DNA from: Leishmania donovani
Lineage: Eukaryota; Euglenozoa; Kinetoplastea; Trypanosomatida; Trypanosomatidae
Assembly: GCF_000227135.1 (NCBI RefSeq)
Contig: NC_018263.1
Location: 2,136,259 to 2,200,258 of the forward strand
DNA: 64,000 nucleotides
Reading direction: 5' to 3'
The position numbers were made by a program, and so were the translations under genes. Of the stretch, positions 42,298 through 50,990 are shown piece by piece (positions within the stretch are counted from its first letter, which is position 1; each line of letters opens with the position of its first letter). The notes under the pieces were generated by a model. It was not told the origin of the DNA and did no database searches. It was given only the letters and a program-made list of their open reading frames with translations.

Positions 42298-43005
42298 TTA
42301 TGCAATTTTCTGCTTTACAAAGTACCGCTTCAGATACTTCTCCGACCACAAGGTGAGCCCCACGGCGATGGCGATGTTCAGCAGCACACTAAAGACGCAA
42401 ACGCAAAAGGCGGAGTTGACCGTCTTGTCGAAGAAGTACCGCCGCGTCTGGTACATGCGGAGCTCGTCCACGGTTGTCTCTACGGACAAGTTCAACATGC
42501 GCAGGCGGTCGGCGTAGTCGGCCATCTCTGGCGGCTTGTCCACCACGAAGGCCCCGTCCTCTACCTTGGGCGGCTCGACGATGTCGTTGGCCGCGCTGAA
42601 GGACATCTCGAAGCGCATGGCGGGCTTCTTGAGGGGAAGCAGAAAGCACATCTTATAGATGCCGGTCTTCTCGGCGTAGAAGAGTATCTGCGAGATGTCG
42701 CCGAAGGTGTCGATGGTTTCTGATAAAGGGATCTCCGGCCCGCGCTTGAGCGGCTCGCTACTGGGGCCGTACAGCTTTGTAGTAATGCCAGCCAGGCGCG
42801 GATCGATGCAGCGGTGATGAAATGTCACCGGCACTGGGTCACTCTGCGGATCGCGGTAGGCGTGGTAGTCAGCGCAGAACTCCTTTCCTGGCAGCAGCTT
42901 CGCGTACACGCCAGCGTGCACGGAGGTGGCCGCGACGACGCGTGCGCACAGCGCGCAGAGCAGGCACACAGTCACCAGCACCAGGACACGCGATGCGGCC
43001 ATCAT
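42298..43005 (-). CDS. p24/emp24/gp25L family cargo receptor
   Basis: 235 residues. Layout in order: a cleavable signal peptide at about 1-26; a GOLD domain at about 28-135 with two cysteines (near 44 and 66) that fit the luminal disulphide; a helical or coiled-coil segment at about 155-200; a TM segment at about 200-224; and a short cytosolic tail. The R-R-Y-F-F-D-K and F-C-V-C-V-F-S stretch around the TM is family-typical. The tail ends K-Q-K-I-A, with Lys at positions -3 and -5, which fits a K-x-K-x-x COPI retrieval signal. p24 proteins cycle between ER and Golgi and sort cargo, including GPI-anchored proteins, into COPII vesicles. Trypanosomatid surfaces are dominated by GPI-anchored molecules, so this role would fit. 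The ATG is doubled (M-M), and the second could also serve. Confidence 0.9.
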   Translation of the reverse strand: MMAASRVLVLVTVCLLCALCARVVAATSVHAGVYAKLLPGKEFCADYHAYRDPQSDPVPVTFHHRCIDPRLAGITTKLYGPSSEPLKRGPEIPLSETIDTFGDISQILFYAEKTGIYKMCFLLPLKKPAMRFEMSFSAANDIVEPPKVEDGAFVVDKPPEMADYADRLRMLNLSVETTVDELRMYQTRRYFFDKTVNSAFCVCVFSVLLNIAIAVGLTLWSEKYLKRYFVKQKIA

Positions 43006-43644
43006 TACAGACGTGAGCGCGCGTGTCGGATTAGGAGCGTCCGCGCAAAACGCGTGGTAGACCCTATCGCCTTTGCGAAATGCTTAAGTGCAAAACCGCT
43101 GGTCGACGTCGGTGTGCCGGAAAAGGGAGCGTGTATCAGGGCCGTTTTGCCTCCCGTCAAATATCCTCAACGATGAAGAGCGATGACAGCGCGCACGGCG
43201 TCGTGAGCAGTGAATCTTAGAACTGTGATTGGGAAAGGTGGTGACGGCTTGTGTGCGCGTAAGTTGACGAGCAACAGCAAAAAGCAAGAAAAGGTGCACA
43301 CACATACATGTGTATATGCACGTATGCATACAAAAGAGACATGGTGGATTCGAATAGGTAGCGGGAGATGGCTGCGGTGCGGAGTCACTGCAGCGCTTGC
43401 CAAGCACAGTGCGACCAGGTGGAACAATAAAGCACAGGAGGACAGAGAATAAGAGAGGGCGGCAAGCCGCCGTATCCACCACGGAGGGATTCAGCGGACC
43501 CGAGGGTTGTGAACGGAGAAACAGGCGATGCTCTTTTTCGAAAAGACGATCCTCGGGCCGAGAGAGCATCATGCAACATTCTCTGCGGTTTGCTTGTGCG
43601 CTCAACACGCAGACTTCTCTTTGGTCTTGTGTTTTTGTGTACGC

Positions 43645-43679
<35 letters not shown>

Positions 43680-44252
43680 GGTGGCTGGCTGGGGTATGCG
43701 TGTGTGTCTTCGGAATCATCCGAGAAGCAACCCAGCCTGATCACTTCCACCCTCTTCCTCCTCGCACCTGTGCAAACAATCACGCCAACGTCAGCGGCAA
43801 TGGCGGCGACAACTTGCAATACGCCGACACAGAAGGGCAAGAGCACGACGGAAATCAGAGCGAATCCTCTTGTCACAATGCACACTCCAGACGCCCCCTC
43901 CTCCATCCCCTCCTCCTTCCACAAAAAGAAGAGAGGGAGAGCAAGAAAACAAACAAACCCAGCGCATCAACAAAGGCACTGTTGGGTATGCGTATGCGTA
44001 CGTGTATACGTATACACATATATATATATATATTTATAGAGAGAGGTAAACAGATGATAACGGGCACAGCAAAGACAAAAGCAGCAAGAAAAAACAACAA
44101 CAACAAAAAAGGTGGAGGGGGTGGGTGGCCGCATAAAAGACACGCAGCCCCACCACAGGACATCCGCAGCTGCACAGCCCTTCTCCGGGGGGTGCGCAAA
44201 CAACAACACACCCGAGCCGATGGTCGCTTCTCTACCGCCTCAAGTCCGGAAG
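43006..44252. other. Spacer between the p24 and ARMC1-like genes
   Basis: About 1.25 kb. It contains a (GT)14 run on the plus strand (about 43649-43677) and a (TA)n run near 44016-44033. A sequence near 43343-43352 resembles a tRNA B-box but has no tRNA around it. No gene is seen. Confidence 0.5.
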
Positions 44253-45371
44253 CTACCACCATCGCGAAAAAGCCTGTGCAATCCGGTCTGCAGTGGTGCT
44301 ACCACCCTCTTCTTTCACCGCCCGCTGCTGCCTGATGCGCGCCGCCAGGGAGTTATTCCTCGGATCACTGTACACCATTACGGAATTAAACAGGTTCGAG
44401 GCGAAGTTCTTTGCGCTCTGCACATAGGACGGCCGCTTGTTTTGCTGATCGTAGAAGAAACTGCCGTTAAGGCTCTGATTACCGGCATCGCTACCTTGGT
44501 AGCGCATCCGCTCGGCGCTGGTCAGTAAGTTCTCGTAGCCGGCCTCCGTCAGCATGTTCTGCAGCGGTGCCTGGGCGAAGGCGGAGAGGAAGACGCGAAT
44601 TTGGTGGGCACTCGCCGTAATGGTGTACGACACAACTCCGCGAGTTGTCTGCAGGATCTCCTCGATGTGCGACGTGTCCGTCATCGCATCCAGCGCCGGG
44701 ATCTCCAGCACAATCGAGAGAGGGCAGTCTTTGCCGACGCCGCGGATGACCTCCGACGGCCGAAGCGCGGGGTCTGTCATGCGCCGCGTCAGGTGAGAGC
44801 TAGAGCTGGCCATCTCAAAGCCAGTGCCACCAGAGATGACGGAGAGCTGATCAAAGTCGCCGACCGCCTCGGCGTGACCATCGCCCATAATTGTGTCGTA
44901 TTCGCGGACGGCGTTTGACAAGTCTGGCAGCTCCGAGGAGCTACCGGCGTCCGGGAGCGGGGTGGGGCACAGCGGCACCGCACCAGCGGACGCGACCCCG
45001 GCATCCTGCTCCGCCCGGCGCGCCACCGCCTCGCGCGGGTCGCCGCAGCGGAAGGCCGGCGCCAGGAGATCGAGTGTTTTGTTGGACAGGTCGTACAGTT
45101 CCGGGTCGTCGTACCGGGCCCCATCGTAGATCTCGACTACACCGTCAACAAGGTCGTGGTCGTTACCGAGAAGCTCGAGGTTCTCGTGGTGCTCGGCCAG
45201 GAGGTAGACCGCCTCCAGAGAAAGCTTGCGGATCTGGCGGTCTTTGCTACGGAGGAAACGGGAAAGAGTCGGAAGCGTGTTACGGCGCGCAACGGTGGGC
45301 CGCGAATCGTAGTTCTGCAGCAGCGCGTGAAAGCGTCGCACTAGCGAGAGTTCGGTGTTGATAGTCGCCAT
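44253..45371 (-). CDS. ARMC1-like protein (armadillo plus HMA-like domain)
   Basis: 372 residues. The first ~105 residues are armadillo-like helices. The segment L-S-R-F-L-R-S-K-D-R-Q-I-R-K-L-S-L-E-A-V near 36-55 is typical, matching the single short ARM region of ARMC1. A linker (about 110-215) is Pro/Ser/Asp-rich and low-complexity. Residues about 217-280 align in pattern with the ferredoxin-like HMA domain of ARMC1 (L-E-I-P-A-L-D-x-M-x-D-T-S ... G-V-V-S-Y-T-I) but lack the metal-binding C-x-x-C, as ARMC1 does. The C-terminus has the A-K-N-F-A-S-N-L-F-N-S helix and ends S-R-W-W, like ARMC1's A-A-N-F-L-S-R end. Human ARMC1 is linked to the mitochondrial outer membrane and the MICOS-associated bridging complex. 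Whether that holds in kinetoplastids is unknown. Confidence 0.75.
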   Translation of the reverse strand: MATINTELSLVRRFHALLQNYDSRPTVARRNTLPTLSRFLRSKDRQIRKLSLEAVYLLAEHHENLELLGNDHDLVDGVVEIYDGARYDDPELYDLSNKTLDLLAPAFRCGDPREAVARRAEQDAGVASAGAVPLCPTPLPDAGSSSELPDLSNAVREYDTIMGDGHAEAVGDFDQLSVISGGTGFEMASSSSHLTRRMTDPALRPSEVIRGVGKDCPLSIVLEIPALDAMTDTSHIEEILQTTRGVVSYTITASAHQIRVFLSAFAQAPLQNMLTEAGYENLLTSAERMRYQGSDAGNQSLNGSFFYDQQNKRPSYVQSAKNFASNLFNSVMVYSDPRNNSLAARIRQQRAVKEEGGSTTADRIAQAFSRWW

Positions 45372-46782
45372 GGCTGCAGGTGCGCAGAGGCAAACACCGG
45401 TGAAATGCTAAGTGAAACCAAATAAGCTGTATAGCGCGTCTTCGAGTGTTATGTGAGCGAATCAAGAAGGTGAAGACGTTATGGCGACGGGATGAAGGAA
45501 AAAGACCCGCCAGCGATGCGTCACTTCCGCGACGGATAAATAGTTGCTGCCGTCGACTCAGAGACGTCAACACGTGCGCGTACCAACTTTCCCACGCAAA
45601 CACCTGTTTCTGTTCTTGCGCTTCTTCACGATATCGATGCGTGCGTGCGCGTGCTTGCAATCCCATGAGGAGCAGGCGAGCAGGGAGAAAGGTGAGGGGG
45701 CTTGAAAAGAACAGCAAACAAGCGGAAAGGGGGTGGGTGGGGAAGAAGGAGAAACAAACAACCAACGCAAAACGGGGTCTCTATAGGAAAACGGAACCAC
45801 AACAAGAAGGGGTAAATGATATACCACACCACCGCTCCAATGACGATAGCACTACAACACAACACAGAGTCACGCGTACCTGTGTGGGGAAGCGACGGAG
45901 AGCGTCAGTCAGAATGCAGCGGTAAAACGGAGCCCGGCTAAACGTCGTGCGATACGTGTAGCTGTCCGTGCGCGTGAGAGGTAAAGGGCGAAGAAGAGAA
46001 AGGAGAGGGGTGGGTGGACCAAGATGAGGAGCCAGACTCAGAGAAACGAGGGGGCCAGTCCGTGGGCGGAACAGCTTCCACGAAGCAGCTCGGGGCGCGC
46101 TTCCCGCTTCTCTTTTTTTTTTCTCGCTTGGGCAGCCATGCAACGTGAGGCGCGAGGATGGCAGATGGACGGAGAGCGCAAACACGAAAACCCCAAAGCG
46201 CCAACACCAAAAGAGGATTAAGACGAGATGCGTGAGCATGGCAAGCGGTAGAAGGACGGCCATACCAGCAACACAGGCGGTGGATAAGGGAGGAGCAGGT
46301 GCGCATGACACGCGGCGCCGTTCGGACGTGAGCGTCTGCGCGTGTGCGTGCTTTTACTAGCGGCCTCGGGCGGTAATCGCACATCGCCGTGACGCGGAGA
46401 AGCAGCGGCCGGGAGGGAGACGTGTCGGGACCATGCAAACAAAGTAAACACGACAGCTCATGCGGTGGTCTGCTTTTTGTTTTCTGTTTCTTTTTTTTTT
46501 TCAGTGTCCCCTTTCAACCCTTGTGAGTCTGGGGCGGAGAGGGGCGTCTGGGTGGTAGTGCAGCACGCTGACGTAACGAACACGAGAGAAGTGGAAAAGG
46601 AGTGATGGAAGCGCATGGTAGCTTCTGTAACACCGCTGAGCATGGGTACAGAAACCAAAGAGAGCAAAAACACAGCAACAGCACGTGCAGCCACCATACC
46701 CCGCATAATGCGCCTGGAGTAGGCATCGGAAATAACCGAAAGTGTACACACAAGAAGGGGAGGCGGCGGTGGCGGTGATTGC
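45372..46782. other. Spacer between the ARMC1-like and CAP genes
   Basis: About 1.4 kb. Possible acceptors for the ARMC1-like gene are a CTGCAG three bases upstream of the ATG or an AG near 45409. A T-run on the plus strand near 46490-46501 lies in the 3' flank of the CAP gene. No gene is seen. Confidence 0.5.
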
Positions 46783-47598
46783 TTAGAAGGATTCACTTGG
46801 CTTCGTACAGAGCTTGTGGCCTCCCTTGCCGTCCGGAACGATGCGCGTGACGAACTGCTCCGGAATGGCACGCTCAACAATGTCCTCGTCCTTCTCCGAG
46901 GGGAAGAGAACGTTGACGGTGGAGCTGCACGCCGTGACGATCTCGGTGTTGCGCGCCTCATCTTTGTCCAGCAAGTATACGTTCACACTCGTCGAGCGCT
47001 CAATGTCGATGGTTGGCGCCGCCTGCGCCACTTGCACGTCGACGTCAGCGCAGCTGAGCACCTCGAGCGAGGACACGATGACCTGCAGAGCCACCTGCAC
47101 CTTGGTGCAGTTGACGATACTCACGGAATTAACCTTGTTGGTGATCGTGATGTAGGCGTGATGGCAATTCTCGATACGAACGGCGTGGCGCATCTCTGCC
47201 TTGTCGAGCTCCAACTGCAGCTGCTCCGCTGGACTGCCGGCTTGGTACTTGACGACCCACCGCTTGTCCCCCTCTAACGTCAGCACCGGCGGCTGCGCCG
47301 CCTCCTCTCCGGTGGTGCGCTCGGTTTGCTGCTGTGCGCGACGACGTTCCTCGGCGGCTGCTTTTTTGTGCTCCAGCTCACTCATGTCGACTTCACCATG
47401 CCGAACGTTCTGTTTGTACATCTTTTGGTCATCCGTCACGTGACGCAGACGCGCGGTGATGTTGTCACCGCCTTGGCAGATCTCTGCAAAGACGGCGGCG
47501 GCAGCACCGCCAACGCTGGCGCTGGGCCCTCCGGCGTTGGCCGGCGGCGGCGGCGGTGGAGGCGGAGGCGGTGGAGGCGGTGGCGGTGGGACCGGCAT
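46783..47598 (-). CDS. Short cyclase-associated protein (CAP/Srv2), C-terminal type
   Basis: 271 residues, against about 475 or more for animal and fungal CAP. It starts with M-P-V and a run of about 16 prolines (profilin-binding type). Next is a WH2-like segment (about 35-60: V-F-A-E-I-C-Q-G-G, then L-R-H-V-T-D-D-Q-K-M-Y-K), which matches the CAP consensus. The CARP/beta-helix domain at about 100-265 has the repeated I-x-N-C and V-x-N-C edges. The N-terminal oligomerisation and adenylate-cyclase-binding half is absent, as in other protists. CAP recycles ADP-actin by nucleotide exchange and cofilin release. The ATG at 47596-47598 opens right before the polyproline tract, with an ACAG acceptor a few bases upstream, so this is not a truncation by annotation. 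Confidence 0.9.
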   Translation of the reverse strand: MPVPPPPPPPPPPPPPPPPANAGGPSASVGGAAAAVFAEICQGGDNITARLRHVTDDQKMYKQNVRHGEVDMSELEHKKAAAEERRRAQQQTERTTGEEAAQPPVLTLEGDKRWVVKYQAGSPAEQLQLELDKAEMRHAVRIENCHHAYITITNKVNSVSIVNCTKVQVALQVIVSSLEVLSCADVDVQVAQAAPTIDIERSTSVNVYLLDKDEARNTEIVTACSSTVNVLFPSEKDEDIVERAIPEQFVTRIVPDGKGGHKLCTKPSESF

Positions 47599-48480
47599 TG
47601 CTGTTGATCACCTTCACCGGTGAGTGTAGGTTAGCGGTGCGAGTTGAAAAGGAAATAGGAGATACTATAATGAGTACTTCACATAGACTACGCAACACTG
47701 AGAAGAGGAAGAAATCAGAGAGAGGGAGGGGAGGGGGCGTCAAGGCCACTGCGAGAATGAGCACGACAAAAGATTTCTTCGGTAGGAGTGTTGGCGTACG
47801 GGGAGTAGCCGTGAATTGGAGAGGAGATGATACGGAGGTTGAGGGAGGGATCACAAAGGTTGATGGCGGTGGGTAGGGGAAGCCCCCGGCACATTGCTGG
47901 CTCGTGTGGGCGTAGAGGTGTGCCCCACGCTGCTTTTCACTTGAAAAAAAAAAACAATGGAGTTTGCGGAGCCCTCGCCCCTCCTTTCGGGCTCTCACCA
48001 GCTCTTCCCCTGGTGGCGCATCAGACGTACACCGGCACCGCAAGGCTGTGAGCGTGTGCGCTGTGCTTTGTTTCGCTTACCTGCGGACGTGGTCTGACAA
48101 ACTATCGCTAGTCGTGCTGGACGCACACGACCCCTGTGCCCATAACGGAGTACAGGCGCTCACGCGCGCATACCCAAGACAGGAGGAGGCCAAGGGGAGG
48201 GGGAGGAAACAAAAACGCACAGCCGACAAGCGGCGGCACACGTATGCGCCACAATGCGAAAAAAAAAACCCAAAACGTCAACAGTTGCGTCACGAGTGAC
48301 CAAGTGCCTTCGCGGGAAAAAAGTGGATGTGTGGACTGTGCAGGCATTGACCGTGGCGGCTCACCAGCTCCGTCGCCGCTGCTAAAGACCTTTGCTCTAC
48401 TTCGCGTTTGCTTGCTCCACTGGTAAGAAGAAACGAGACAGCGTGTCGGGGGTGCGTTTTTTTGTTGTGTGTGAAGAGTC
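47599..48480. other. Spacer upstream of CAP
   Basis: About 880 bases between CAP and the in-frame-stop locus. It has A-runs near 47944-47954 and 48260-48267. No gene is seen. Confidence 0.5.
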
Positions 48481-48669
48481 TTATGCGGGCGCGTGGGGGT
48501 GCTGCTGCACTGCGTGAGGCGCCCTACACACTTCGCCCGAGAATCTCTGCAGATCGTTGAACACGACACTTTTCGCAGTCACCCACACCGCGCTTGTGAG
48601 GGCCACGAGGGGGTTCATCAAGAAGCATACTTGAGCCGGCGCTATGACCACGGCGTAAAGTGCTCGCAT
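48481..48669 (-). CDS. Small hydrophobic ORF, in frame with the upstream ORF
   Basis: 62 residues opening with an ATG at 48667-48669. The first ~35 residues are strongly hydrophobic (M-R-A-L-Y-A-V-V-I-A ... V-W-V-T-A), enough for one membrane segment, and the tail is Pro/His-rich. It lies exactly in frame with the ORF at 48682-49089 and is separated from it only by a UAG stop and four codons (N-G-T-P). It could be an independent micro-protein, a readthrough extension of its neighbour, or the remnant of one longer gene split by a nonsense mutation. No homology is recognised. Confidence 0.35.
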   Translation of the reverse strand: MRALYAVVIAPAQVCFLMNPLVALTSAVWVTAKSVVFNDLQRFSGEVCRAPHAVQQHPHAPA

Positions 48670-48681
48670 CGGCGTACCGTT

Positions 48682-49089
48682 CTACATTCCCGATGCGAGA
48701 GGAACGATACTGCGCGTCTTCAGTGCCGCTTCTATGGCGGTGCTGCCGGACACAAGGCCAGCGCCTTCAAGCTCTACAGTGTAGAGCTGGCTGTGTGACT
48801 TGTCGTCGTCCACGCGCCTCTCCGCAGCCTCGCTGATGATGTCCGCCTCATCAGCGGGCACGCTGTCCTCCTCCTCGTCTTCCTCTTTCGCTGCTTCAGC
48901 GCTCGACGTCCTATACTGCCACTGCCGCCTCTCTGCATCAAGAAGCAGCTCTCGCGGCGCGTCCTTGACGATGGAAAGGGTGTACAACTCTACCGTGAGC
49001 GGGTCCATCACACCGGTATCCGCGCCCTTGACGGGGGTGGTGCGCACCGACTGCTTCGCCGCAAAACGTACCCGCGCCGCCGCTGCCAT
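48682..49089 (-). CDS. Hypothetical small protein ending at an in-frame UAG
   Basis: 135 residues from the ATG at 49087-49089. Upstream in frame there is only a TTG start. The N-terminus is Ala/Arg/Lys-rich without acidic residues for about 23 residues (M-A-A-A-A-R-V-R-F-A-A-K), which fits a mitochondrial presequence. Residues about 70-110 are very acidic. The family is not recognised. Codon use matches the neighbouring genes. It ends at UAG (48682-48684), after which the same frame continues for 66 more codons including a hydrophobic segment, so the native protein may have been, or may still be, longer. Confidence 0.5.
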   Translation of the reverse strand: MAAAARVRFAAKQSVRTTPVKGADTGVMDPLTVELYTLSIVKDAPRELLLDAERRQWQYRTSSAEAAKEEDEEEDSVPADEADIISEAAERRVDDDKSHSQLYTVELEGAGLVSGSTAIEAALKTRSIVPLASGM

Positions 49090-49150
49090 AGCAGTGCTGA
49101 GGAGCCGATAGCGCAATGGCGCCTTGCTGCGAACGTCTGCGTTCGTGAAG

Positions 49151-50312
49151 TCATTCAGAAGGGTCGGAGAGGGTGACCCCGAGGCAGCGCTGCATCTCTG
49201 CCGGGCACCTGAAAAAGCGTTTTGCGGCAGAGGTCAGCAGCCGCAGCCGAAACGCCGCAGAGTCCTTGAAGTGTGTGTGTCGAGGAACAGCTCCAACGGG
49301 CACGAGGCGCCTATAGTGTACTGGTGCAAGTCGTCCCACAGTCAGAGGAGCGCCGGCCGCCTTTTATCGTCGGCGAGCGGTGCCTCCTTGTAGCACTGGA
49401 CGATGGTCAGTAACAGAGGGCGGCCAGCGTCAAGATGCAAGTGCTTCCGTGGCGCGTCCGTGAGCACCGTGAGCGTGGCATCAAGATGCAAAGGCGTGAC
49501 TGCAGGGCATCACGACGCCGGCCTTGTGGGGCTCGAGGTGCTCACCCAGCAGGTTCATCATTTCAAACATCCCCTTCTCGCTAGTGTGTGTGTGTGGGGG
49601 GGGGAGAAGAGGTGTACTCGATCCACGGGTGGTGCACCTGAATCTGCTCCCACTCGTTCGTGAGTCGCCGCCGGCCCAACAAATGGTACGGCAGCGCGCT
49701 GTTCACCATGAATGGAAGATGCTGGTTTGCACCGAGGCTCCTGCGTCGCCCCACTCTGGTGCACCGCAAGCAGCAACTCAAGTGCCTTGCAGCTCACTTG
49801 CACGCCGGGGTCGGACGGAAAGCGCAGGGCGTACTCGAAGCACTTGTGTTCCTAGGAGTCACGGGGGGAGCGATTGAATCTGTGAAAGAGACAGCGCACG
49901 GCTGCCTTGCGCACACACAGGCCGCGTAGCCCGCCCTAGCCTTTTCGGGAAGCGGCAAAGGCTACTCGAGTACGCTGCCCACGCGCATCGCCCACAAGGC
50001 GCGGGGCGCCGACCCACGCATCATCGGACTCTGACCACTGCACTCTTTCACAAGTACGTTGATGGCCAGCACCGCCAGGCTCTCTTTTTGCTTCAACGTT
50101 GTGGTGAGGCAGAGGTGAACCATAGTTTTGTCCTCGAGATCATTTCTGCAGCAGGAGATGATTGCTTCCGCGAACAGCACGGCGGTGTCCATGCTGCCCG
50201 CCATGAGTGCTGTCACCTTCCTCAGCGCCATCTGCTTTGAGTTGTTGTCGCCGGTCTGCATTGACTCGCGCCAGCATGCTCTGATCTCCTCCATATGCCC
50301 CCTTCCCCTCAT
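49151..50312 (-). pseudogene. Decayed adaptor-complex beta subunit (beta-adaptin relic)
   Basis: The open N-terminal part (49962-50312, ATG at 50310-50312, second ATG at 50292-50294) reads like a beta-adaptin N-terminus: K-Q-M-A-L-R-K-V, D-L-E-D-K-T-M-V-H-L-C-L-T-T, L-A-V-L-A-I-N-V-L-V-K-E and an R-A-L-W-A-M-R segment, then a stop. Downstream the similarity continues only by changing frame: L-C-V-R-K-A-A-V near 49900, a D-P-G-V-Q-V-S-C-K-A-L-E-L-L-L segment near 49770-49810, N-E-W-E-Q-I-Q-V near 49635-49660, M-F-E-M-M-N-L-L-G-E-H-L-E near 49530-49575, and a last fragment ending at 49151. An intact beta subunit has at least 650 residues. Several frameshifts and stops and large losses make this a pseudogene. 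Which complex (AP-1 to AP-4) it came from cannot be decided by eye. Confidence 0.75.
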
Positions 50313-50990
50313 CTACACTGTGCGGTGGGGTGGAACGGACTAACGGTTGTGGCGTTCATCACGACACGTGGACCTTTTTGTGTTTAGCTTGCGGTGATGG
50401 TGCACCCCTGCCTACTTGGGAGTGGGGGGGGGGGGAGAAGTAGGCGTGTCTCACGGAGAGGCGCCTGGTGAGCGTCGTTGCAGCTATACAAACGCGTGTC
50501 CGAGTTCCAGTGATGATGTCGGCGCCGCGGCGGGGGTTGGCCCTCAAATAATTCCGTGGAGGAGAAAAGTAGAAGGGGAGTTCCTGCTTGTGTAGGTCTG
50601 CGTGTGGGTGATGAAGGTCGCTTAATGAGTCACCACTGGGGAGGCGATAGGTCCTCGAGAAGACGTAGCCGCCACCGCCACCGCCACCACACCTGAGAGC
50701 TCTGCGACCATGCTCCCGGCTCGGCAAAATCCAACGATGGATGGGCGGCGGGGTGGCGGCGACAGTGTGGCACCGACGCCGTCCTCTTCCCCTTATCCAG
50801 TTACTTTTGCCTGTTCCCCGCCGCCGCCGTTTAAACGCGGCGGTGCAGACGTGCGTGTGCATGTCTGCACGCACCTCTGCGATGCGGCGTTTACGTTATG
50901 CGACGTTTTCGACACCGGCGCGAAACAAAAAAATAGCCGAATCGGAAAGGTGCGGCGGAGTGCCGTGCACCACCCCGTGCGCAGCGCCTC
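50313..50990. other. Spacer upstream of the adaptin relic
   Basis: About 680 bases. It contains an oligo-G run near 50425-50436 and a (CCA/CCG)n stretch near 50670-50690. No gene is seen. Some of it may be the old leader of the decayed adaptin gene. Confidence 0.5.

Noticed and set aside
43335..43360. Possible tRNA: B-box-like ATTCGAATCC on the minus strand
   Set aside because: No A-box, acceptor stem or T-stem pairing can be built around it.
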